Source: JBBIQS01 sp037442205
GTDB lineage: Bacteria; Myxococcota; Myxococcia; Myxococcales; UBA5297
Length of the DNA stretch: 64,000 bases
Direction of reading: 5' to 3'
NCBI GenBank assembly: GCA_037442205.1
Contig: JBBIQS010000008.1
Coordinates: forward strand, 1-64,000
Shown: one piece after another, positions 16,482 through 25,064 of the stretch
Layout of the letters: every line of letters begins with the position of its first letter
Position numbering within the stretch: position 1 is the stretch's first letter
Made by a program: the position numbers and the translations under genes
Notes under the pieces: generated by a model
Told to the model about the DNA's origin: nothing
Databases searched by the model: none
What the model saw: only the letters and a program-made list of their open reading frames with translations

Positions 16482-19400
16482 TCAGGCGGCCTTGGTACGC
16501 TTGCGCGTGGGCTTCTCGGCCGCCTTGGCGCGGCTGATGATCCCGAAGCGGGCGTTGACCTCCACCCACGGGAAGACGTGGCGGTCCTTGGGGAAGTCGT
16601 AGATCGCCCGCGCCCGATCGCGCTCGGTGGTGACGAACTCGGTGGTGTGCGACAGCGGCGACCAGTGGTGGCAGGTCTGGGCGAAGGAGCCCATGTCGCA
16701 CTGGCGCAGCACCTCCACGAACTCGTTGCGCACGCGGTTGGGATGCCCCACCGCGCTGACCAGCGTCACCTGGGTGTCGTGCAGCGCCCCCTGGACCTGC
16801 TTGGAGATGACGTTGCTCAGCATGTCCAGAGCCTCGGGGACCACCATCGGCTCCACCGCGCCGCGCACCGAGGAGCTGGGGATGTCGTCGAGCCACTGGC
16901 CGTCCCGCGCCAGCGCCACCACGCCTTCGTGCGAGAGCGAGTCCACCCCACCCATCAGCACCGCCACCTGCGGCGAGGCGAGGGCGGTGTCGATGGCCTG
17001 CTGCGCGGCCTTGATCACGCTGGCGGAGAAGATCGCCTGGTAGTGCTTGAGGAAGATCTCTCCCTCCACCATTGCCCGCAGGAACTTGGCGTTGCCGCAG
17101 CTGCCGTGGGCCGAGCCGTTGATCGCGCTGAACAGGAAGTTGCGGCAGAGCAGACCCTCGAGCAACCGCTGGCGATCCGGGGTGCCGGCGCGCAGCAGGG
17201 CCTCGGCGGTGAGCACGTTGCCGCAGCCCTGGCTGTAGCCCAGCAGGCCGTAGGGCCCGCGAACCTTCTCGATGGCCTCGATCACCTTGGCGGCGTTGTA
17301 CTCGAGCGGCTTGGCGGTCCCGGTGTCGGCGCGGACGACCTTGACGCCGCGCTGCTCGTCCAGCCGCTCAAAGGCCGCCTCGAGCTCGCGGCCGCGCTGC
17401 CCCTCGGTCACCACGCCCATGCCGCTGACGATGGTGAAGTCGTAGCGTCCCTTGGGCGGGTCTATCAGCAGCCGCACCAGCGGATCGGCGAGCACCTTCT
17501 GCCGGTCGGCGGCGAAGTGGTAGAGCACTCCCACCGTCGCCTCCAGCAGCGCCTGCTCGCTCTTGAAACGGGACTTCCCTGAGCGCACGTGGAGCCAGGG
17601 TCGCACCCGGTCGACGTCCTCCTGGTAGTTGCGGACCACCGAGCGGACCACCAGCGCCTCGTGGTTGCGGAACCAGAACTCCTTGAGCCAATCGCGCTTG
17701 AAGGAGCCGCGGTCCTTGGCGAGAAGCGCCCGGCAGCCGTCGAATGCCTCCTCGTAGGCCTTGCGCGCGCCTTCGACCGGTCCGTCGAGCTCGCCGTCGA
17801 AGCGAAGTTTGGCCCCCAGCTTGTCGGCGCGGGTCACCAGCTTGCGGGCCTCGGTCTCCAGGGCGCCGATCGACGGCGGCCGCGGGGCGGCGGGCGCCGG
17901 ATGGCGCACCAGCTGGAGGTGGTGCTTGAGCGCGAAGTAGGGCTCGGCCAGCTCGAGGATGGCCTCAGAGGTCTTGAGCAGCGCCTGGTAATAGCTCTCC
18001 TTGGCCCAGCGACCGCCGGCCATGTACTCGCTGCGGTGCGGGACGTGCAATCCCAGCAGCGCCGACAGCGTCTTGGGCATGTCCAGCGGATCGCGCAGGA
18101 AGCGCTGGTCCTGGTTGAGGAAGCCCAGCAGCACGTTGGTCAGCACCCGCGGGCTGTTCATGCCCATCTCGGCGAGCACGCCGGCAAAGAAGAGCGGCGG
18201 CCGCCGGCGCAGGTAATCAAAGAGCATCCGCTGGTTGATCTGCACCGTGCGCGAGGGGGCGACCGTGGCCAGCCCAGCCTGGAGCATCACCGCCACGTCC
18301 TCGGGACCGAGCACGCCGTCACAGGGCAGCTCGCCGGTTCCCAGGGCGGGCTGTTTGCTCGCCTGCGAGGCCCAGCGGGCGTCGGCCTCCAGCGCCTCGC
18401 CGAGGAAGAAGGCGATGGACATCGCCTGCGGCGCGTAGCCGATGCCGCCGAACCCCTGGGAGATCAGGTGAACCCGGCGCTTGAGCTCCTGGACGTAGGC
18501 GAGCCGGGCCCTCTGCGGCAGAGTGAAGCGCTCCCCGCCCTTGGCGATGAGCCAGCCGAGCTGGTCGCGCGTGAGCCAGGGCGACAGCCGCACGATGTTG
18601 ACGCTGGTCGAGCTGTCGAGCGGCCCGGCCTCGGAGACGGCTCGGTAGAGCTGCGCGGCATTGGGAACGCCCTGCAGCAGAGCGCGGTGCCGGGGGCTCA
18701 GGCTCAGGGGAGCGTGGTCGGCCGAAGTCGGCGGCGGCAGGGGATCCGCCGGCGCCAGCAGGTGGTCGGCGAGGCGCAGCACCCGGTCGAGCTCGAAGGC
18801 CATCCCGTGGTCGGGGTAGAGCTCGTCGATGATCGCCGCCACCGCCTTGCGGTCCAGGCCCTCGGCGTCGGTGACGCGCTGGATCAGGACCGCCAGCCGC
18901 TCTTGCAGCCGGTCGTCACCGGCCAGGACCCGCGACAGCACCCGCGCCATCCGGTCGCGCGGAATCATGTCCGCCGGCTGACGCACTCCCTCCTCGGCGA
19001 AGACCTTGCGGACCCTGAGCAACTGGCCGCGGGCTCCCTTGGCCAGCTTCTCCAGGTCGGAGCTGAGCACGCCCACCGTGTCCAACACCCGGGCGATGGC
19101 CGCGTCGTCCGAGAGGATCTGCAGCCACTTGTCGGCGTGTCCCATCGGATCGACGAGGGCGTTGAAGTAGTCGCCGTCGTAGAGGCCAGGGTGGCCGCCG
19201 GAGAACTCGATCTTCCCCTCGGCGACGGAGCGTGCCGACAGCTTCATCTTGCGCAGCTCGTCGACGAAGAGGACCGCCCGGCGCGACCCGGACTCCAGCA
19301 CCGGCGACTCGCCGGCCATGTCCCAATTCAGCCCCAGCTCCATCTGGCCGACGCCCGAAGGGCCCAGCTCACCGCGGATCACCTGCAGCGCCATCTCGGT

Positions 19401-21089
19401 CTTGGGCGGCAGCGACAGCTTGAGCGCGTCGAGCTTGGCCTCGCACTGCGCCAGCGACAGGTCGAGAGTGCTTCCCTCGAAGCGCAGGCCGGGCTGTCCC
19501 GCCTCGCCGCCAACGCTCACCCCAGCGCGCAGGCGCAGCTGGCCGCCCAGGTTGAGCCCGAGCTGGCCCTGGGGAACGCCAAGCTCGGGGATGGGCTGGA
19601 TCTGCTGCTGGCCGCGGACCGCGAACCCGGCGCTGCTGCTGATGCGCAGGTCGAGCGGGCGCCCGGGCGCCCAGGAGGCGCTGCCAGACAGCTCGCCGCC
19701 GAGGGAGTCGGCCAGCAGGCGAATGGCGCCCACGTCGAGCTCTCCTCCGGGATCGACGCTGGCCTTGCCGTTGAAGCGCAGCTGCAGCGAGGTGGGGGAG
19801 ATGCCGCGCCTGAGGGCGTCGAGGGACAGCTCGCAGCGGCCGGCCAGCTCGACCTGCTCGAGGGTGGCGCTGAGATCGGTGGCCCCGCGGGCGAGGGCGT
19901 GCTCCACGTGCACGTGCGCGCGCGTGGCCGGAATGCAGCTGCCGTCGCGGATCGAGAGGCGCACCTTGCCCGAAGGGCGTCCGCCGGCGGGGCCCGAGGA
20001 GAGACCGAGGGAGATCACGCTCCGGCCGGTCCGGGCAGGAGCGGCGGCCAGGGCCGCCAGCTCCTCGACGTCGGCCTCGACCTCGAGATCGAGGCCGATC
20101 TTGTGCTGGTCGGCGATCAGCTCGCAGGGGCGGACCTGGAGCTTGAGCTGGCCGTGCTCGCTCTCGCCGCGGACCTTGGCCTGGATCGAGACCTGGCCCG
20201 GCACCGCCAGCGAGACCTGCATCGCGCTCTTGTTGAAGGTGCGCAGCTCGGCGGCGAGCTCGGGCAGGGTCCCTTCGACCGAGAGCGAAGTCTCGATCTT
20301 CTTGGGCAGGCGCAGCAGCTTGGGCAGCAGCTCTTCCCAGGGCAGCTTGTCGCGCAGCAGCATCGCCGAGGCCAGCGGCTCGGGGCCGACCAGGTCGGCG
20401 ATGCGGGCGTGCAGGGTGGGGAGGATGAACGAGGGGAGGCGGATGCCGCGGAACGGAATGCGGACCTGCCCCAGCAGCTCGACCTCTCCGTCGAAGCGCA
20501 GTCGCAGCTCGCGTCGGCGGCGGGCGGGCAGAGCCCGCAGCGAGCCCAGGTGGATGGCGACCAGCGAATCGACCCGATGGCTGGATGCGCGCAAGGCCAG
20601 CTTGAGGACGGCGAGCACCCGGGCGTCGAGGCGGATCTGGACCTTGGCCGCCAGCGCCTCGACCCAATGGATCGCCAGCGAGGCCAGATCCTGGTTGGCG
20701 CCGGCGCCGCGGCCGTCGCGGAACAGGGTGCGCACCTCGGCCAGGGTGGTGAGGATGTTGCGGAACACCATCGGGCGGGAAAAGCGGGCCCGCAGCTCGG
20801 TGACCAGCGGGCCGGTGCCGTCGGGGGCGCGGCCGATCCTGGCCAGGCCGTCCAGCCGGCAGCCGTCGGCGACCTCGAGGCGGCACGGCTCGCCGCTGGT
20901 GAGTGGCAGCGCCCAGGCGCCGGGGGCGAGCTCGACCGAGAACTCGGAGGAGGCCGACTCCAGGCCGTCGGGAGTGAGCGACTCCAGGCCGAGGCGGACG
21001 GCGTCGGGGAGGGCGAGAGGCTTGAAGCCTTCCCCGGGGAGCTCGAACTGGGGAGGGGAGTTGAGGAACTCGAGGTTCAGGCGCGACAT
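16482..21089 (-). CDS. very large unrecognised protein with alpha/beta-hydrolase-like C-terminal part
   Basis: This 1535-residue protein has no signal peptide and no clear membrane helix. Residues 1-640 consist of alternating beta-strand-like repeats rich in LSLR and SGELSG motifs, vaguely like AsmA or other repetitive beta-rich proteins. The middle (640-1200) is helical. Near 1230-1290, FTIVSGMGVVTEGQRG leads to GLLGYSQGCGN, a GxSxG nucleophile elbow with serine near 1285, followed by helical sequence and a late HHWSPLSHTTEF that could supply a histidine. An esterase- or lipase-like fold is therefore inferred, not proven. ATG 21089 is preferred to the GTG two codons earlier; neither has a strong ribosome site. 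The gene stands alone, so neighbours give no clue. Confidence 0.75.
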   Translation of the reverse strand: MSRLNLEFLNSPPQFELPGEGFKPLALPDAVRLGLESLTPDGLESASSEFSVELAPGAWALPLTSGEPCRLEVADGCRLDGLARIGRAPDGTGPLVTELRARFSRPMVFRNILTTLAEVRTLFRDGRGAGANQDLASLAIHWVEALAAKVQIRLDARVLAVLKLALRASSHRVDSLVAIHLGSLRALPARRRRELRLRFDGEVELLGQVRIPFRGIRLPSFILPTLHARIADLVGPEPLASAMLLRDKLPWEELLPKLLRLPKKIETSLSVEGTLPELAAELRTFNKSAMQVSLAVPGQVSIQAKVRGESEHGQLKLQVRPCELIADQHKIGLDLEVEADVEELAALAAAPARTGRSVISLGLSSGPAGGRPSGKVRLSIRDGSCIPATRAHVHVEHALARGATDLSATLEQVELAGRCELSLDALRRGISPTSLQLRFNGKASVDPGGELDVGAIRLLADSLGGELSGSASWAPGRPLDLRISSSAGFAVRGQQQIQPIPELGVPQGQLGLNLGGQLRLRAGVSVGGEAGQPGLRFEGSTLDLSLAQCEAKLDALKLSLPPKTEMALQVIRGELGPSGVGQMELGLNWDMAGESPVLESGSRRAVLFVDELRKMKLSARSVAEGKIEFSGGHPGLYDGDYFNALVDPMGHADKWLQILSDDAAIARVLDTVGVLSSDLEKLAKGARGQLLRVRKVFAEEGVRQPADMIPRDRMARVLSRVLAGDDRLQERLAVLIQRVTDAEGLDRKAVAAIIDELYPDHGMAFELDRVLRLADHLLAPADPLPPPTSADHAPLSLSPRHRALLQGVPNAAQLYRAVSEAGPLDSSTSVNIVRLSPWLTRDQLGWLIAKGGERFTLPQRARLAYVQELKRRVHLISQGFGGIGYAPQAMSIAFFLGEALEADARWASQASKQPALGTGELPCDGVLGPEDVAVMLQAGLATVAPSRTVQINQRMLFDYLRRRPPLFFAGVLAEMGMNSPRVLTNVLLGFLNQDQRFLRDPLDMPKTLSALLGLHVPHRSEYMAGGRWAKESYYQALLKTSEAILELAEPYFALKHHLQLVRHPAPAAPRPPSIGALETEARKLVTRADKLGAKLRFDGELDGPVEGARKAYEEAFDGCRALLAKDRGSFKRDWLKEFWFRNHEALVVRSVVRNYQEDVDRVRPWLHVRSGKSRFKSEQALLEATVGVLYHFAADRQKVLADPLVRLLIDPPKGRYDFTIVSGMGVVTEGQRGRELEAAFERLDEQRGVKVVRADTGTAKPLEYNAAKVIEAIEKVRGPYGLLGYSQGCGNVLTAEALLRAGTPDRQRLLEGLLCRNFLFSAINGSAHGSCGNAKFLRAMVEGEIFLKHYQAIFSASVIKAAQQAIDTALASPQVAVLMGGVDSLSHEGVVALARDGQWLDDIPSSSVRGAVEPMVVPEALDMLSNVISKQVQGALHDTQVTLVSAVGHPNRVRNEFVEVLRQCDMGSFAQTCHHWSPLSHTTEFVTTERDRARAIYDFPKDRHVFPWVEVNARFGIISRAKAAEKPTRKRTKAA

Positions 21090-21254
21090 GGGCACCAGGC
21101 GCAGAGGGAGAGACCGGCTCGCAGGCCGGGACGGACGGGCACGGCCCCGTCGAGCGGCTCGTCAGGATACAACGATCTGCTCTGCGACTGATTGCCCGGC
21201 GACATTGGCTGACACCCGACCATCCGGCCAGGCGTCAGGATGGTCAGAGCGGGG

Positions 21255-22508
21255 CTATCCGCCGACGCGGACGTGGGCCACCGCCGACATCCCCGGGCGC
21301 AGGGTGACCGTGGGCGGAGCGTCCCAGACGATCTTCACCGGCACCCGCTGCACCACCTTGACGAAGTTGCCGGAGGCGTTGTCAGGGGCCAGCAGCGAGA
21401 AGCGCGAGCCGGTGGCCGGGGTGATGCTCTCGACGACGCCGGTGACCTTGAGGCCGGGATAGGTGTCGAACTCCACCGCCACGTGCTGGCCGGGAGCCAT
21501 CCGGCCGACCTGAGTCTCCTTGAAGTTGGCCACCACGTAGGTGGTATCGGGCACGACCTGGGCGACGATCTGCGACGGGACCACCATGTGGCCGGGGCGC
21601 AGGGACAGTTTGGCCACGGTCCCGTCCAGCGGCGCGGTGATGGTGGTGTAGGAGAGCGTCAGGCGGGCCAGCTCCAGCGCCGCCTGCGCGGTGCTGACTC
21701 GGGCGTGCGCCAGCTGGGCAGCGGACCTGGCGGCGGCGATCTTGGCGTCGATCGGGGCGTTGACGTCGACCATCCCCGAGGCCTCGGCCACCCGGCTTTC
21801 GGCGACCCGCCGGGCCTCCTCGGCGGCGAACAGCTGGGCGTGGGCCGCCTGCAGGCCGGCCTGGGCGGAGTCGGCGGTGGTCTGCGCCGAGTCCAGCCGC
21901 TCGCGAGAGATGGCGTTGGCGGCGTAGAGCTGCTTGGCGCGCTCCAGGTCGACCTGGGACTTGTGGGCCTCGGTCTCGGCGCGAGCCAGCTGGGCCTTGG
22001 CGGCGTCGATCTGCGCCTGGGCCGAGCCGACCTGGGCGCGGGTGGTGGTGACCTGGGCTTTGGCCGCCGACAGCCCGCCGCGGGCGCCGGCGGTGGCGAT
22101 CTCGAGCTGGGCGTCGGCGGCGGCGGCCTGGGCCTCGGCGGCGGCGAGCTCGCCCTCGGCCTGCTGCACCCGCGCCCTGGCCTCGGCCGGATCCAGCTCC
22201 ACCAGCACCTCGCCCTTCTTGACCCGGGTGTTGTCGGCGACCTTGACGGTCAGGACCTGGCCGGCGACCCGGGCGCTGACCGGGACGATCTCGGCGTCGA
22301 CGGCGGCGTCGTCGGTGGTCTCCTCGCCGGCGCCGAAGGCGCGGGCGGTGAAGTAGCCGCCGACGGCGAGCGCGAACAGGCCGACGACGGCCGCCACCTT
22401 GCGCTTGCCGGAGCGCTCACGCTGCGCCTCTCTGGGCTCGGCGGCGGCCTGGGGAGCGCCGTCCTGCGGAGCGGGGACGACATGGGCGGTTTGACTGGCT
22501 CGGGACAT
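21255..22508 (-). CDS. EmrA/HlyD-type membrane fusion protein
   Basis: This 417-residue periplasmic adaptor has an N-terminal cytoplasmic stretch, one membrane helix (about residues 38-55), a biotinyl-lipoyl-like half-motif (ARVAGQVLTVKVADNTRVKKGEVL) and an Ala/Gln-rich coiled coil (about 115-250). The second lipoyl half and beta-barrel follow (LTYTTITAPLDGTVAKLSLRPGHMV, then VVANFKETQVGRMAPGQHV). It would link the MFS pump to an outer-membrane channel; no TolC-like gene is in the window. It starts 6 bp after the pump gene stop and is the last gene of the tetR-pump-adaptor operon. Confidence 0.92.
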   Translation of the reverse strand: MSRASQTAHVVPAPQDGAPQAAAEPREAQRERSGKRKVAAVVGLFALAVGGYFTARAFGAGEETTDDAAVDAEIVPVSARVAGQVLTVKVADNTRVKKGEVLVELDPAEARARVQQAEGELAAAEAQAAAADAQLEIATAGARGGLSAAKAQVTTTRAQVGSAQAQIDAAKAQLARAETEAHKSQVDLERAKQLYAANAISRERLDSAQTTADSAQAGLQAAHAQLFAAEEARRVAESRVAEASGMVDVNAPIDAKIAAARSAAQLAHARVSTAQAALELARLTLSYTTITAPLDGTVAKLSLRPGHMVVPSQIVAQVVPDTTYVVANFKETQVGRMAPGQHVAVEFDTYPGLKVTGVVESITPATGSRFSLLAPDNASGNFVKVVQRVPVKIVWDAPPTVTLRPGMSAVAHVRVGG

Positions 22509-22514
22509 GGGGGA

Positions 22515-24140
22515 CTACACCTCGATTTCGACGTGAGCTTCAGGGCGTTCCTTGCCGCTTGTGGCCGCCAGCTTGGGCGGAGCGCGCAACAGCCAGACCA
22601 GGGGGAAGACGGCGGCGAAGAGGATGGCGCCGACGGTGAAGGTCTTCTCGAACCCGAGCACCGTGCCCTGGCGCGCGACCTCGCCGGCGAGGCCCCTCAG
22701 TGCGGTGGCCTGGGCGGCGGCGGCGTCCAGGCCGCGAGAGAGGAGGGCGCTCGTGGTCCCGGCGACCCGGCGCGCGACCTCGGTGCGCTCGGGAGAGATC
22801 TGCCACTTGAGCGTCTCTCGCCCCACGGTGCCGTAGCGCGACAGCAGCGAGGCCAGCGCCGCCAGCCCCATCGAGCCGCCGACCTGGCGCAGCAGCGAGG
22901 AGAGGCCGGCGGCGTCCGCCAGCTGCGCCTTGGGGATCCGCGACAGCGAGAGCGTGCCCAGCGGGACCAGCACCATGCTCATCCCGACCCCCTGCAGCAC
23001 GATGGCCGAGATGATGTGGCTGGCGGTCGATTGCAGGGTGAGTTGGGAGAGGGTGAGCTGGCCGAGGGCCACCAGCGCCAGGCCGAGCGAGACCACCGCC
23101 GCCGGCGGGAAGCGGGTGTAAAGCCGGCCCATGATCGGCATCGCCACCACCATCACCAGGGTGCGCGGCATCATCGCCATGCCGGACTGCATCGCGGTGA
23201 AGCCCAGCAGCTCCTGCATGAACAGCGGCAGCAGGAACATCCCGGACATCATCACCGACATCACCGAGGCCGCCACCAGGGTGCCGGTGGCGAAGGTGCG
23301 GTCCTTGAAGAGCCGCAGGTTGACCGCCGGGGCCGGGGCGGTCAGCTCGCGCACCACGAAAGCCACGATCCCGAAGAAGGCGATCATCGCCATCACCACG
23401 ATCATCGGCGAGTCGAACCACTCGTGGCTCTGGCCCTCCTCGAGCAGGTACTGCAGCGAGATCAGCGCGGTCCAGAGCAGGCCGATGCCCAGCCAGTCCA
23501 TGTGCTTGCGCTGCTTCTCGGCGGCGGCGCGCATGGTGGCCTTGAGCTCCTCGTCCTCGTGGACGAAGCGGCTGACCATGGCGAAGCCCAAAATGCCGAC
23601 CGGGACGTTGATGAAGAAAATCCAGGACCAGTGGAAGTTATCGACGATGTAGCCGCCGAGAGTCGGGCCGAAGGCCGGGCCGACCATGATCGCCACCGTG
23701 AACAGGGCCATGGCCATGCCCTGCTCCTCGGGAGGGAAGGTCTGGCGGAGGATGGCCTGCTCGGTGGGCTGCAGCGCCCCGGCGCCGAAGCCCTGGATCA
23801 CGCGGAACAGCACCAGCGACGGCAGGCTCCAGGCGATGCCGCACAGGGTGGAGCCGACCACGAACAGCGTCAGGCAGGCCAGGTAGACCCGCTTCTGACC
23901 GAACATGCGCCCGAGGAAGCCGGTGAGCGGCATCACCAGCACCATGGCCATGCTGAAGCCGGTGGAGATCCAGGTGATCTCCTGGACTGTGGCGCCGACC
24001 GCTCCGCGGATCTGCGAGAGCGCGACGTTGACGATCGAGGAGTCGATCGCGCCCATCAGCGTGCCGAAGGTGACCGAGAGGGCCACCATCCACTTCTGGT
24101 TGGCGGGTCGGGTCGCCGGGAGTGCGCGGGAGGAGCTCAT
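22515..24140 (-). CDS. EmrB/QacA-type DHA2 MFS drug efflux pump
   Basis: This 541-residue, 14-helix inner-membrane proton antiporter has drug:H+ antiporter-2 marks: TFGTLMGAIDSSIVNVALSQI (helix 1 with the D-x-x-x-V-N-V-A motif), WISTGFSMAMVLVMPLTGFLGRMFGQKRVY (motif A region) and RVIQGFGAGALQP (motif B). Its ATG overlaps the tetR stop as ATGA, showing coupling to the regulator. With the adaptor just downstream it forms an EmrAB-type tripartite pump, probably expelling hydrophobic drugs or uncouplers. The substrate is not determinable from sequence. Confidence 0.95.
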   Translation of the reverse strand: MSSSRALPATRPANQKWMVALSVTFGTLMGAIDSSIVNVALSQIRGAVGATVQEITWISTGFSMAMVLVMPLTGFLGRMFGQKRVYLACLTLFVVGSTLCGIAWSLPSLVLFRVIQGFGAGALQPTEQAILRQTFPPEEQGMAMALFTVAIMVGPAFGPTLGGYIVDNFHWSWIFFINVPVGILGFAMVSRFVHEDEELKATMRAAAEKQRKHMDWLGIGLLWTALISLQYLLEEGQSHEWFDSPMIVVMAMIAFFGIVAFVVRELTAPAPAVNLRLFKDRTFATGTLVAASVMSVMMSGMFLLPLFMQELLGFTAMQSGMAMMPRTLVMVVAMPIMGRLYTRFPPAAVVSLGLALVALGQLTLSQLTLQSTASHIISAIVLQGVGMSMVLVPLGTLSLSRIPKAQLADAAGLSSLLRQVGGSMGLAALASLLSRYGTVGRETLKWQISPERTEVARRVAGTTSALLSRGLDAAAAQATALRGLAGEVARQGTVLGFEKTFTVGAILFAAVFPLVWLLRAPPKLAATSGKERPEAHVEIEV

Positions 24141-24766
24141 GACCGGCTGCGGGCTCGGGCGCCGTCGAGGAACTGCCGGGAGACGATCACGGGAATGCGC
24201 TGCAGCGGCATGCGCTCGGGCGCGTGCAGACTGGTGGCGATGGCGGCCTGGATCAGCGCGGTGAGGAAGATGGGCTGCAGTTGCTCGGGGTCGGGCGCCA
24301 GGAAGCCCTCGCGCTGTCCCTCTTCGAGCACCACCGAGATCACGTCGGCGGTCTTCTTGGCCGCCGCCGCGCGCCGCGAGCGCTTCATCGGGACGTCGGC
24401 CTGGAACATCAGCCGGCGGAACTCGAGCTGTTTCTCGGTGGCGGCGACCAGCGCCCGCAGGACCGACTGGAGCCGCTCGGGGAAGGGCTGGGCGCGGCTC
24501 TCCTCCAGGGCCGCGGACATGGCGTCGAGCACTTCCTTGCGCCGGGCGGCCAGCAGCGCCTCCAGCAGCGCCGCCCGGTTGTCGAAGTGGTTGTAGAGGG
24601 TGCCGACCGCGACCCCGGCGTGGGCGGCGATGGCCTCCATCGGCGCGTCCATTCCGTCGCGGGCGAACACCGCCTCGGCCGCTTCGAGGATCGCCTCGTG
24701 AGCGGCGTCCCGCAGGCGATCGCGCAGCCGGTGAGCCGGCGTTGCAGGAGATGAATTTAGCTTCAT
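24137..24766 (-). CDS. TetR-family transcriptional repressor of the efflux operon
   Basis: This 209-residue regulator has an N-terminal TetR helix-turn-helix (ILEAAEAVFARDGMDAPMEAIAAHAGVAVGTLYNHFDNRAALLEALL) and a helical ligand-binding C-terminal half. ATG 24766 (MKLNSSPATPAH) is chosen over an in-frame start at 24808 because an AT-rich twin operator overlaps this start and the HTH begins only about 20 residues later. It is the first gene of tetR-pump-adaptor, so it probably represses its own operon and is released by a pump substrate. Confidence 0.93.
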   Translation of the reverse strand: MKLNSSPATPAHRLRDRLRDAAHEAILEAAEAVFARDGMDAPMEAIAAHAGVAVGTLYNHFDNRAALLEALLAARRKEVLDAMSAALEESRAQPFPERLQSVLRALVAATEKQLEFRRLMFQADVPMKRSRRAAAAKKTADVISVVLEEGQREGFLAPDPEQLQPIFLTALIQAAIATSLHAPERMPLQRIPVIVSRQFLDGARARSRS

Positions 24767-24785
24767 ATTGGTGAAGTCTAATTCA
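24752..24785. promoter_or_regulatory. twin TGAA-N6-TTCA operator at the tetR start
   Basis: Two 14-bp sites of the form TGAA-N6-TTCA lie at 24752-24765 and 24772-24785, with centres 20 bp apart. Together they also make a larger imperfect palindrome (GAATT...AATTC). This is the most AT-rich stretch around and covers the tetR start codon and the region just upstream. A TTGGCT about 17 bp upstream of TGAATT could be the -35. The layout fits autorepression by the adjacent TetR protein. Confidence 0.65.
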
Positions 24786-24902
24786 CCAGGACGCGCGCCG
24801 CCAGCCAATCGGCAAGGCGGTGACGCCGGGCGCGAGGGAGCCGGAGCGAGGCGAGGGTGGGCAGGGCGAGGCGGAGCGGAGTCAACTGGCAGCGGAAAAC
24901 CA

Positions 24903-24936
24903 AGAAGCCCCAGGATCTCGCGATCCTGGGGCTTCT
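24903..24936 (-). terminator. strong intrinsic terminator after tRNA-Gly
   Basis: A perfect 15-bp stem (24903-24917 with 24922-24936) closes a TCGC tetraloop. Read on the minus strand it is followed by TTGGTTTT. It lies just downstream of the tRNA gene and would end its transcript. Confidence 0.85.
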
Positions 24937-24945
24937 ACCTGTCAG

Positions 24946-25018
24946 AGCGGGAAACGAGGTTCGAACTCGCGACCCTCAGCTTGGGAAGCTGATGCTCTAC
25001 CAACTGAGCTATTCCCGC
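24946..25018 (-). tRNA. tRNA-Gly, anticodon CCC
   Basis: The minus strand folds as a full cloverleaf: acceptor GCGGGAA/TTCCCGC, D-arm GCTC...GAGC, anticodon stem TCAGC/GCTGA around loop TTCCCAA (anticodon CCC, reading GGG), variable loop GGGTC, and T-arm with the TTCGAAC loop (one G-U pair in the stem). The discriminator base is U, as usual for bacterial tRNA-Gly. The 3' CCA is not encoded and must be added after transcription. Confidence 0.97.
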
Positions 25019-25032
25019 GAAAGGCGGGCAGA

Positions 25033-25060
25033 AGATTATCCGCCGTTGTTCGCAAGTCAA
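25033..25060 (-). promoter_or_regulatory. promoter of tRNA-Gly
   Basis: On the minus strand, TTGACT (25055-25060) and TAATCT (25033-25038) are separated by 16 bp. The start of transcription would fall a few bases before the tRNA 5' end. The -35 matches five of six consensus bases. Confidence 0.65.
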
Positions 25061-25064
25061 GAGA

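Noticed and set aside
17589..21191. 1200-residue open frame opposite the giant gene
   Set aside because: It is a codon-bias shadow: rich in His, Gln, Arg and Gly with no fold pattern, while the minus strand has normal protein composition and a hydrolase motif.
21240..24596. 1118-residue open frame opposite the efflux operon
   Set aside because: It covers three well-identified genes on the other strand and is composed of His/Asp/Gly runs typical of antisense frames in GC-rich DNA.
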